Shown here in pieces: positions 16,930-25,062 of a DNA stretch of 64,000 nucleotides. The notes under the pieces are model-generated. The model ran no database searches. It saw only the letters and a program-made list of their open reading frames with translations, and was not told the origin of the DNA. The stretch comes from an uncultured Eubacteriales bacterium (GTDB lineage: Bacteria > Bacillota > Clostridia > Christensenellales > CAG-314). Position numbers and translations under genes: made by a program. Location of the stretch: NCBI GenBank assembly GCA_900544545.1, contig UQVY01000005.1, forward strand, positions 60,714 through 124,713. The letters are read 5' to 3'. Within the stretch, counting starts at the first letter, position 1; every line of letters begins with the position of its first letter.

Positions 16930-17610
16930 ATGATGAACAAACCCAGGATTCTCGAACTTAAAGAAATAAAGGAAACGGTCGTCGGAAGCAAAAGAAAAGA
17001 CGCCGAGCTTCTCCGCCGCGAACTGGTCGGAAAAGGGACGTTTTTCGTCAACGTGATGTCCTCTCCGGGAAGCGGAAAAACGACCTTTCTCGAATCGGTG
17101 ATAAAGGAACTTGACGGAAAATATTCGGTTGCGGTTCTCGAAGCCGATATCGACGGCGACGTCGACGCGAAGCGTATATCCGCGCTCGGAGCCGAAGCCG
17201 TTCAGCTTCATACGGGCGGAATGTGCCATATGGATTCGGAGATGTCCCGCGAAGGGCTTTCCGGACTGAAATCCTCGCCCGAAATAGTCTTTCTCGAAAA
17301 CGTCGGGAATCTCGTATGTCCCGCGGAATTCGATACGGGCAGTCATCTCGACGTGGTTCTGCTTTCCGTTCCGGAGGGCGACGACAAGCCTCTGAAGTAC
17401 ACGCTTATGTTCGGGACCGCGGATATGGTCGTAGTTACCAAGACCGATACGATGAGCTACTTCGATTTCGACAAGTCTCTTTTCGAGGAGAGGGTAAGGA
17501 GAATCAACCCCTCCGCGCCGATTTTTTATCTTTCGGCGAAAACGGGCGAAGGCGTCTCCTCTGCGGTCGGACGGATAATCTCGGAAATGAAGGAGAAAAT
17601 GAGCTTATGA
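16930..17610 (+). CDS. hypB: HypB-like Ni-chaperone GTPase, copy 1
   Basis: The 226-residue SIMIBI-class GTPase has Walker A SSPGSGKTT at residues 44-52. The G-domain metal-site motifs are GGMCHMD and NLVCPAEFDTG, and the base-recognition motif is TKTD. HypB hydrolyses GTP to insert nickel into [NiFe]-hydrogenase precursors with HypA. The high-affinity N-terminal CxxCGC nickel motif of E. coli HypB and the His-rich stretch of other HypBs are absent. Its TGA overlaps the ATG of a second hypB copy. The two copies are clear paralogues but well diverged, so the duplication is not recent. Confidence 0.88.
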   Translation: MMNKPRILELKEIKETVVGSKRKDAELLRRELVGKGTFFVNVMSSPGSGKTTFLESVIKELDGKYSVAVLEADIDGDVDAKRISALGAEAVQLHTGGMCHMDSEMSREGLSGLKSSPEIVFLENVGNLVCPAEFDTGSHLDVVLLSVPEGDDKPLKYTLMFGTADMVVVTKTDTMSYFDFDKSLFEERVRRINPSAPIFYLSAKTGEGVSSAVGRIISEMKEKMSL

Positions 17611-18269
17611 GAGTAATCGAAGTCAACGAAAGCGCGTTTGCCCTTAACGACAGAGCCGCGGAAGCTCTCCGGAACGGGCTGAAGGAGGAAGGGATTTTTC
17701 TTCTTAACGTGATGTCCGCCCCGGGCAGCGGAAAGACCGTCCTGCTCTCCTCTCTTATAAACGAGCTTAAAGAAAGGCTGAATATTGCCGTAATGGACGT
17801 GGATATCGAATCCACTGCCGACGCGGACAGGCTTTTCGGGAATACGGGCGTGCCGTGCGTACAGATTCATAACGGCGGACTCTGCCACATAGACGCGGAA
17901 ATGGTTGCCGAGGCGATCAGACAAGCCGATTTCGGGAAGGTAGACCTTATCGTTCTGGAAAACATAGGCAATCTCGTCTGTCCCGCGGAATTCGATACGG
18001 GCGCGCATATGAACATAATGCTTTCGTCCGTTCCCGAAGGCGACGACAAACCCCTGAAATATCCTCTTATGTTCAAGGTCTGCGACGCGGTTATCGTTAC
18101 GAAAACGGATACTCTTCCGGTATTCGATTTCGACGCGGAGAAATTCCGCGGATACGTAAAAAGTCTTAATCCCGAGGCGGACATATTCGAAGTCAGCGCG
18201 AAAACAGGCTCGGGCGTAAACGCTCTTGCCGAATATATATACCGGAAAATAAAATATAAAGGAGATTGA
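17607..18269 (+). CDS. hypB: HypB-like Ni-chaperone GTPase, copy 2
   Basis: The 220-residue paralogue of the preceding gene has Walker A SAPGSGKTV at residues 37-45, GGLCHID, NLVCPAEFDTG, SVPEGDDKPLKYPLMF and TKTD. I chose MRVIEVNESAF at 17607 because it overlaps the upstream stop (ATGA) and matches HypB N-termini; an upstream extension in this frame only shadows copy 1. HypB works as a homodimer, so the adjacent copies could form a heterodimer or serve two different nickel enzymes. It is four bases from the flavoprotein gene. Confidence 0.88.
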   Translation: MRVIEVNESAFALNDRAAEALRNGLKEEGIFLLNVMSAPGSGKTVLLSSLINELKERLNIAVMDVDIESTADADRLFGNTGVPCVQIHNGGLCHIDAEMVAEAIRQADFGKVDLIVLENIGNLVCPAEFDTGAHMNIMLSSVPEGDDKPLKYPLMFKVCDAVIVTKTDTLPVFDFDAEKFRGYVKSLNPEADIFEVSAKTGSGVNALAEYIYRKIKYKGD

Positions 18270-18273
18270 CGAT

Positions 18274-21129
18274 ATGCCGGAAATGAGTAAAGCCTTCGTC
18301 CCCGAATTTATGGGCGATCCCAATCCGAGGGAAAAGATTCTTAAACTTGCGAGGAAGATTACCGACTGCATCGATCACAAGCTGCACGGAGTGACCGTCA
18401 ACGATCCCGAATACTGGGGACTTGCGTGCGTCCTTACCGACGAAATGGCGGATATCTGTCTGGAAATGAAGGTTCGCCGCCACTATACGACGGAAGAGCT
18501 TCTGAAAATGAATCCCCGGTATTCCGCCGAAGAATTTCAGAAGCTTCTCGACGAAATGAGCCGTATAGGTATTCTCGAATACGATTACGGCGACAATTAC
18601 ACGAAGGACGGTCCTATAAAGGACGCTCCGAGGATTCGCCGCTACACTCTTCCGATGTTCGTCCCGGGGTCGGCGGAATTCACGAATATGATCAAGCAGC
18701 AGCTTGACGATCATCCCGAGCTTGCTATGTTCTTCGAGAGAATGACCTTTCTTCCGCTTGCCAAGGTAACTCCTATGGTTCCTCCGGGAGGCGCGGGAAT
18801 AGGTATGCACGTAATTCCGGTTGAAAAGGCGATAGAAACCGAAAATCAATCGATAGACATCGAGCATATCTCGTATTGGCTCAAAAAATACGAAGGTCAT
18901 CTCGGCGTGGGAATATGCTCCTGCCGCTACGGAAGGTCGAAACTCGGCGAAGGCTGCGGAGACAGCTGCGACGAATGGTGCATAGGAATCGGCGATATGG
19001 CGGATTACTGCCGAGAAACGGGAAAGGGCAGGGACATTACCTACGACGAAGCAATGGCGATTCTCAGGAACGCCGAAAAGAACGGATTCGTTCATCAGAT
19101 AACCAATATCGACGGCGAGAACAAGATTTTCGCTATCTGTAACTGTAACGTAAATATCTGCAACGCTTTAAGGACCTCTCAGCTTTTCAATACTCCCAAT
19201 ATGTCGAGGAGCGCGTATACGGCTTTCGTGGACAAAGACAAGTGCGTCGCGTGCGGAAAGTGCGTGGAATACTGCCCCGCGGGCGCGGTCAAACTCGGAC
19301 AGAAGCTCTGTACGGCCAAAGGCGAGATAAAATATCCCAAGCACGAGCTTCCCGACCGTCTGAGCTGGGGACCGGACAAATGGGACGAGGATTACCGCGA
19401 CAATAACCGTAAGAACTGTTACGATACGGGAACCTCTCCCTGTAAAGTCGCCTGCCCCGCTCACATAGCCGTTCAGGGCTACCTCAGAAAAGCAAAGGAA
19501 GGAAAATACCGCGAAGCTCTCGCTCTTATAAAGAAGGACAATCCCTTCCCTGCTGTTTGCGGAAGAGTATGCAACAGACGCTGCGAAATGGCTTGTACGC
19601 GAGGAAAGATCGATCAGCCCGTAGCTATCGACGCGGTCAAAAAATTCATTGCCGAGCAGGATCTCCGCGCGGAAACGAGATACGTTCCCGAAGTTGTCAT
19701 TCCCTCCAACGTCGAAAAGCACTGGAAGCAGAAGATTGCGATAATCGGAGCGGGTCCCGCGGGGCTTTCGTGCGCGTATTATCTTGCGGAACACGGCTAT
19801 TTGCCGACCGTATTCGAAAAGAACGCTCGTCCGGGCGGAATGATGACCTACGGAATTCCGTCCTATAAGCTTGAAAAGGACGTAATAGAAGCCGAGATAG
19901 ACGTTCTCCGTGCGCTCGGCGTGGAAATCAGATGCGGAGTCGAAGTCGGAAAGGACGTAACTCTCGACGAGCTGCGGAAGGAAGGCTACGAAGCGTTTTA
20001 CGTTGCGATAGGCTGTCAGGGCGGAAGGAAGCCGGGCGTTACGGGCGAAGACGCGGAAGGCACGGACATCGCGGTGGATTTCCTCAGAAAATCGGCGGAA
20101 AACTCGTGCGGCAAGCTCCTCGGGAAAACGGTGGTAATCGGCGGCGGAAACGTCGCTGTCGACTGCGCGCGGACGGCAAAACGTCTCGGCTCCTCGGATG
20201 TTTCGATGTACTGTCTCGAATCCGAGGACGCGATGCCCGCCTCTGCCGAGGAAGTGAAAGAAACTCTTGACGAAGGCATAGCCGTCAGGAACAATTGGGG
20301 ACCGAAAGAGATTCTCGCGGACGAAAAAGGCCACGTCAGAGCGGTTGTTTTCAAGAAGTGTCTCCGAGTCAACGATCCCGAAACCAACAGATTTTCGCCT
20401 CTCTACGACGAAAACGACACGATTACGGTCGAAGCGGACAACGTTATCTACGCTATCGGTCAGTCGATAGAATGGAAGGAGCTTCTTGCGGGAAGCAAAG
20501 TCGCTTTTCATCACGGAAACTATCCCGTTGCGGACAAGCTCACCTATCAGACCGACGAGCCTGATATTTTCGTAGGAGGCGACGTTTACACGGGACCGAA
20601 GTTCGTTATCGACGCGATAGAAGCGGGCAAAAACGCCGCGGTCTCGCTCCACAGGTTCGTTCAGCCCGGTACGAGTATGACTATCGGAAGGAATCGCCGC
20701 GATTTCATCGAACTCGACAAGGAAACCGTAGTTCTCGAAGGCTACGACACCGCAGGAAGGCAGGAGGCGAAAGAGCTTTCGGGAGCCGATCCGATGTCTT
20801 TCAGGGATTTCCACGGAACTCTCACCGAGGAGCAGGTCAGAACCGAAACCAATCGTTGTTTAGGCTGCGGCGCGAGCGTCGTGGACGAAAACAAGTGCAT
20901 AGGCTGCGGAATCTGTACGACCAAGTGCGAATTCGACGCGATAAAGCTCGTCCGCGACCATCCCGAAGCGTCGAAAATGATAAGGAGCGAAGACAAATTC
21001 AAGGCTATCCTTCCCTACGCGATAAAACGCGGAGCAAAAATCGTTTTCGGGAAAAAGACTCCCGAGGAAAAGGCCTCTCAGAAGGCTCATAAACTCGCAA
21101 AGAAACAGGCCAAGGCAACCAAAAAGTAA
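18274..21129 (+). CDS. Multi-cluster Fe-S/FAD NAD(P)H oxidoreductase (GltD/NfnB-like)
   Basis: The 951-residue protein has several parts. An N-terminal helical domain (1-200) is followed by a Cys-rich region (ICSCRYGRSK, EGCGDSCDEWC, ICNCNVNIC) and a ferredoxin motif CVACGKCVEYCP near residue 327. Next comes a GltD-type N-terminal Fe-S domain (CKVACPAHIAVQ, CGRVCNRRCEMAC). FAD binding is by IIGAGPAGLSCAYYLAEHGY and NAD(P) binding by VVIGGGNVAVDCARTAKRLG. A last cluster motif is CIGCGICTTKCEFDAI, before a Lys-rich tail. It should move electrons between NAD(P)H, FAD and several Fe-S clusters in the cytoplasm. It is embedded between hypB and hypA, so a link to nickel-enzyme maturation or to a hydrogenase elsewhere is likely but inferred. 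Confidence 0.85.
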   Translation: MPEMSKAFVPEFMGDPNPREKILKLARKITDCIDHKLHGVTVNDPEYWGLACVLTDEMADICLEMKVRRHYTTEELLKMNPRYSAEEFQKLLDEMSRIGILEYDYGDNYTKDGPIKDAPRIRRYTLPMFVPGSAEFTNMIKQQLDDHPELAMFFERMTFLPLAKVTPMVPPGGAGIGMHVIPVEKAIETENQSIDIEHISYWLKKYEGHLGVGICSCRYGRSKLGEGCGDSCDEWCIGIGDMADYCRETGKGRDITYDEAMAILRNAEKNGFVHQITNIDGENKIFAICNCNVNICNALRTSQLFNTPNMSRSAYTAFVDKDKCVACGKCVEYCPAGAVKLGQKLCTAKGEIKYPKHELPDRLSWGPDKWDEDYRDNNRKNCYDTGTSPCKVACPAHIAVQGYLRKAKEGKYREALALIKKDNPFPAVCGRVCNRRCEMACTRGKIDQPVAIDAVKKFIAEQDLRAETRYVPEVVIPSNVEKHWKQKIAIIGAGPAGLSCAYYLAEHGYLPTVFEKNARPGGMMTYGIPSYKLEKDVIEAEIDVLRALGVEIRCGVEVGKDVTLDELRKEGYEAFYVAIGCQGGRKPGVTGEDAEGTDIAVDFLRKSAENSCGKLLGKTVVIGGGNVAVDCARTAKRLGSSDVSMYCLESEDAMPASAEEVKETLDEGIAVRNNWGPKEILADEKGHVRAVVFKKCLRVNDPETNRFSPLYDENDTITVEADNVIYAIGQSIEWKELLAGSKVAFHHGNYPVADKLTYQTDEPDIFVGGDVYTGPKFVIDAIEAGKNAAVSLHRFVQPGTSMTIGRNRRDFIELDKETVVLEGYDTAGRQEAKELSGADPMSFRDFHGTLTEEQVRTETNRCLGCGASVVDENKCIGCGICTTKCEFDAIKLVRDHPEASKMIRSEDKFKAILPYAIKRGAKIVFGKKTPEEKASQKAHKLAKKQAKATKK

Positions 21130-21158
21130 AATGCCGAAGCATAACAAAGGTTAAGAAA

Positions 21159-21509
21159 ATGCACGAACTCGGAATCGTATTTCATATAGCTTCGGAAGTC
21201 GAACGAATCGCAAAAGAGAACGGCGTAACGAGCGTTTCGGAGGTCGTTCTCGAAATCGGAGAGGTTTCCGCGGTCGTCAACGATTATCTCGAAGACTGCT
21301 GGAACTGGAACGCAAAAAAGAGCGAGCTTCTGAAAAACTGCAAGCTCACGATAAACCCGATTCCCGCCGTTACCTATTGCGGCGACTGCAAAAAGACCTA
21401 TCCGACCGTAAAACACGGAAGGACGTGTCCCTATTGCGGAAGCGGAAAAACGTGGCTTATCAAGGGCAACGAAACGATAATCAAGCAAATCGTCGTCGCG
21501 GGCGGCTGA
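21159..21509 (+). CDS. hypA: HypA nickel metallochaperone
   Basis: The 116-residue protein begins MHELGIV, giving the N-terminal amine and His2 that bind nickel in HypA. Its zinc site is CGDC and CPYCG in the C-terminal half (TYCGDCKKTYP, RTCPYCGSGKTW). It hands nickel to HypB during [NiFe]-hydrogenase maturation; the related HybF does the same. It is the last gene of the cluster, 29 bp after the flavoprotein. A tandem GGATTATCCGACG/GATTATCCGACGC-like repeat lies in the spacer before the terminator. Confidence 0.9.
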   Translation: MHELGIVFHIASEVERIAKENGVTSVSEVVLEIGEVSAVVNDYLEDCWNWNAKKSELLKNCKLTINPIPAVTYCGDCKKTYPTVKHGRTCPYCGSGKTWLIKGNETIIKQIVVAGG

Positions 21510-21638
21510 AAAGCTTTCTCGGAAAAGGCTTTTTCGTCCGAGCGCAGAATCTGTCGTCCAAAGTTTCGGATTCGCAGTCGATTCTCGGCTTGACGATTAT
21601 CCGACGCAACGGATTATCCGACGTACAATATAAATAGC

Positions 21639-21676
21639 AAAAACCCCGTAACTCTTTCGAGCCGCGGGGTTTTTTG
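21639..21676. terminator. Bidirectional terminator after hypA
   Basis: AAACCCCG and CGGGGTTT pair and are flanked by A and T runs. It lies between the convergent hyp cluster and LRR lipoprotein gene. Confidence 0.75.
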
Positions 21677-21709
21677 TAGGGAAGGGGGAATATCCCCCTT
21701 TAAGGAAAA

Positions 21710-23963
21710 CTATGCCCTGAAGTAAAGCGTCCAGACTACGGTCTTATAGGAATCGTCGTCGGGAGCGATGAATTCAACGTCCAGAGGAGCGTTCTCGTCG
21801 AGCTGACTTATGAAGTTGGCGTACGGATAATGCGCGCCCTCCGTATATCTTCCGTAAAGCACGGGAGCTTTTTCCGATCTGAATTCGATTCTTCCGAGGT
21901 TTACGCAGCCGTAGAACGCTCTGTCGCCCACGATTCCGAGAGTCGAAGAACTACGGATTCGATTTCTTCGTTTCCGAGGAAAGCATCGGCAGCGATATAG
22001 GTTACGCCTTCGTTTACTATAACGTTCTTTTCGCCTTCGCCGACGTAACGATAAAGAATACTGTAATCCTTGCTGTAAATGCAGCCGTGGTCGTCTACGG
22101 TGAAGTGTCCGTTGTCCTCGTCAACGTTGAAGATTTCGATGTCGCAGCCTTCGAATACCGTCGGATAATCGAATGCGCAGGCGTTCGCTTCGACTCTTAC
22201 GGTCGTAAGGGAAGCGCAGTCCGCAAACGCGAATCCGCCGATGAATTCTGTGTAGTTGCCGATAAAAGCTTCGGTGAGGCCGGTATTTCTGAAAGCGTCC
22301 GCGCCGATATATTCGGCAGCCTGAAGGTCGATTCCGATAAGTGTGGAAACGTCCTTGAAGGCTTCGTCGCCCACGTAAGCGAGTTTATCGCCCGAAACGG
22401 TAGTTACCGCCGAGTTTGCAAACGCTCCGTCGTCGATTTCGATAACGTCCGCGAGGAATATTTCTTTAAGGTATCTTGCGTTCTCGAAAGCTTTTTCGCC
22501 GATGATTTCCGCTCCGGAAGCCACGGTGAAGGAAACGTCCTCCTTGCCGAGAGGATAAACGAGAAGGGTTTCTCCGTCCTTGGTGTAAACCACGCCGTCC
22601 ACGGAAGAATAAGCCGCATTGTCCTCGGCGACGTTGTATTCCTTAATAGCCGTACAGCCCGCGAATATATCCGCGAAATCTATGCTCGTGACCGCCGCGG
22701 GGATATCTACGATTTTCATAGAAGCGCAGCCGCTGAAAGCCTTTTCGTTGATTCTGGTAACGGTGGAAGGAATTCTTATGTTGAGTTTCGAGCAGTTGAG
22801 GAGAGCTTTGGTATCGATGGTCTTGAGGCCTTCCCCGATCGGATCGATTCGGACGAGGTTCTCGCAGTTTTCGAAGGTATTGTAAGGAACTTCGCTCCAG
22901 GTCGCTCCGCCGATTATCTCTTTAAGGTTCGTGCAGTTGCTGAAGTTGCCGAAGCCGCTGATATAATTGACGTTATCGTGGAGATAAACTCTTTCGAGCG
23001 AGGTGCAGTCGCCGAAGGTCTTGTACATAAATCCGGTAATGACCGAAGGAATTCTGATTTCTTTAAGGCTCGAGCAGCCGTTGAATTCCTCGAAGAAACG
23101 GTTATTGTTCGTACCCCACTTTTCGAGGCCGTCGTTGAATTCGATGCTTTCGAGTTTCGCGCAGCCCTTGAACGCGTAGTGAAGGATTTCCTTGACCGTT
23201 TCGGGTACCGTGAATGAGGAGATACTCGTCTTTGCGAAGGCGTTGCGGCCGATCTTGGTTATCGCGCCCTTGATTTCGACGGAGGTGACTCCGGAGTGGC
23301 AATAAAGGAAGTTATTGGGGATTTCGGTGAACTTTTCGGGAACGATAACGCCCTTGAGGAGAGGCATATCGAGTTCTTCTCTGTAACCCGCGGGATCGCC
23401 TGTCCATTCTCTGAGGTTATTGCTGCAGCCTTCGTCGCTGATCTTCAGCTCGGTCCATACCTTGAGGCATACCGAGGAGGCTTCGCTGAGTCTGGGAAGT
23501 TCCGCGAGCGTTTCGGGGACTTCGAATATTCCGTCGTAATCCCATTCTCCGGGCTTATAAACTTCCGTCTTGTCCTTGTTGTAAAGAAGACCGGTTTCCG
23601 CGTCGTAAGTATTTGCGGGCGCGTTGTTCGCGAGTTTGTTTTCGTAAACGAGAGTACCGTTCGTTTTGACGGAATCGGTATTTTCGCCCTCCTCCGCGTT
23701 GTATTCGATAGTATAAGCGGACGAGATCGTAAGCGAGCGAGAGAGTTGCCCGTAAGAGCTACGATTGCCCATACGTCGGCAGCCTCCGCCTCGGTTTCCT
23801 TGGCTTCGAGAAGCGCGGAGACCGTTTTTCCGTACAATCGGGTAATCTTCGTTTCCCGACCGTTCTCGGGCTGATTCTGAATGCCGCAGCCTACGCACGC
23901 CAAAGCGACGCACGCCATACAGACTATCAGCAAAACAGCCGTCGTAAACCTTTTGGTCTGCAT
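21710..23963 (-). pseudogene. LRR_5 lipoprotein gene broken by two frameshifts
   Basis: The intact product would be about 750 residues: a signal peptide with Cys-containing lipobox (MQTKRFTTAVLLIVCMAC, then VGCG) and BspA-type LRR_5 repeats. It would end in the cap with FRSEKAPVLYG, as in the gene at 3-1067. The reading frame changes near 23735 and again near 21946. At 23735 adding one CGCT unit to the CGCTCGCT tandem restores the frame. At 21946 the paralogue has CTTCCTTCG where this gene has CTTCG, so one CTTC unit is missing. Both lesions are thus consistent with loss of a four-base unit. Consensus error cannot be excluded. Confidence 0.85.
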
Positions 23964-24034
23964 AAATTTTCCTCCTTGTGTTTTCCTTTTAAAGGCTTTT
24001 CGCCCTTTGGAATCTATTGGTTAGCGCAGGCAAA

Positions 24035-24062
24035 CTCACAGCGTTAAAATCAACGCTGTGAG
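24035..24062. repeat. Perfect 11-bp inverted repeat
   Basis: CTCACAGCGTT and AACGCTGTGAG flank AAAATC. It has no T tract on either side, so it is not a terminator. It lies in the 400-bp spacer between the LRR lipoprotein gene and the divergent bcp gene, about 70 bp upstream of the lipoprotein start. It may be an operator or an RNA stem in that gene's leader. Apart from this and the bcp promoter the spacer holds nothing I recognise. Confidence 0.6.
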
Positions 24063-24254
24063 ATACTGAAGCGCCGTTTTTGTATTTACCACACAATTAG
24101 ATAAAAGTCCGGCGTTTTAGACGACGATTTTATTATTTGCGAATCTTTATCGCTTTCATACATTTTTACGTAAAACCGCGCTCCGAAACTCCCTTGAAAT
24201 CTCTCCGCCGCGAAGCAATTATCTTATTTTTTTATAAAAAGTCGTTATTTTTGC

Positions 24255-24308
24255 TTGACAATATTGAACTCCGCGGTTATAATCTTAATAGTAATGAATC
24301 CTATTAAG
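24255..24308 (+). promoter_or_regulatory. Promoter and inverted-repeat operator of oxygen-defence operon
   Basis: A perfect TTGACA (24255-24260), 17-base spacer and TATAAT (24278-24283). It is followed at once by CTTAATAG (24284-24291) and CTATTAAG (24301-24308) around a 9-base spacer. The inverted repeat covers the expected transcript start, so a repressor is likely. Its layout (arms about the transcript start, 9-base spacer) parallels the Rrf2 operator at 43325-43351, but the arm sequence differs. Confidence 0.75.
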
Positions 24309-24364
24309 ACTATATCCGACGGAGCCGTAACAAACAGGCGATTTCGTCCGGAGAAGGAGGAACT

Positions 24365-24835
24365 ATGCTCGGAACGGGAATCAAAGCGCCCGATTTCACT
24401 TTACCCGATAAAAACGGCGTCCCCGTCGCTTTAAGCGATTTTGCGGGGAAGAAGGTCGTGCTTTATTTTTATCCGCGGGACAACACTCCCGGCTGTACCC
24501 GTCAGGCTTGCGCTTTTGCGGGGGCTTACGACGAATTTGCGGCGAGAAACGCGGTCGTCGTCGGGATAAGCAAGGACTCTCCCGCCTCTCACGCGAAGTT
24601 CGCGGAAAAGCACTCTCTTCCGTTCGTTCTGCTTTCCGACGAAGGGCTTTCGGTCATTAAAGCCTACGACGTATGGAAGGAGAAGAAATTATACGGAAAG
24701 ACCTCTTTCGGTATTGAAAGAAGCACTTACGTAATCGACGAGAACGGCTTTATAGAGAAAGCTCTGCCCAAAGTCAAACCCGATACCAACGCTGCCGTGA
24801 TTCTCGATTATCTCGGAAGCAAAACCGACAAATAA
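24365..24835 (+). CDS. bcp: Thiol peroxidase, Bcp/PrxQ-type peroxiredoxin
   Basis: The 156-residue peroxiredoxin reduces H2O2 and organic peroxides. The active-site motif TPGCTRQAC gives peroxidatic Cys44 and resolving Cys49, the spacing of atypical two-Cys PrxQ proteins. The following FAGAYDEFAARNAVVVGIS is typical of the family. Electrons would come from thioredoxin or possibly rubredoxin, whose gene lies 28 bp downstream. GGAGGAACT precedes ATG. It is the first gene of a three-gene oxygen/peroxide defence operon. Confidence 0.93.
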   Translation: MLGTGIKAPDFTLPDKNGVPVALSDFAGKKVVLYFYPRDNTPGCTRQACAFAGAYDEFAARNAVVVGISKDSPASHAKFAEKHSLPFVLLSDEGLSVIKAYDVWKEKKLYGKTSFGIERSTYVIDENGFIEKALPKVKPDTNAAVILDYLGSKTDK

Positions 24836-24863
24836 AATAAAAAACAATATAAGGAGAAAGTTT

Positions 24864-25037
24864 ATGAAATACGTATGTACCGTCTGCGGCTTCGTTTACG
24901 ACGAAGAAACCGGTTATCCCGATGGAGGAATCGCTCCCGGCACCAAATGGGAAGATCTTCCCGATGATTTCGAATGCCCTCTCTGCGGCGTCGGAAAGGA
25001 CCTTTTCGAAAAGAATGATTTTTGCGGCGTCAAGTAA
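24864..25037 (+). CDS. Rubredoxin
   Basis: A 57-residue protein beginning MKYVCTVCGFVYDEETG and containing the two CxxC iron ligands CTVCG and CPLCG, with the conserved WEDLPDDFECP segment. Rubredoxin carries single electrons through one Fe(Cys)4 centre. AGGAGA precedes ATG by seven bases. It lies between the peroxiredoxin and the flavodiiron gene, both of which can accept electrons from rubredoxin. It is slightly longer than the usual 52-54 residues at the C-terminus (KNDFCGVK). Confidence 0.95.
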   Translation: MKYVCTVCGFVYDEETGYPDGGIAPGTKWEDLPDDFECPLCGVGKDLFEKNDFCGVK

Positions 25038-25062
25038 CTTTAAGCGTTAAGGAGAAAGTAAT

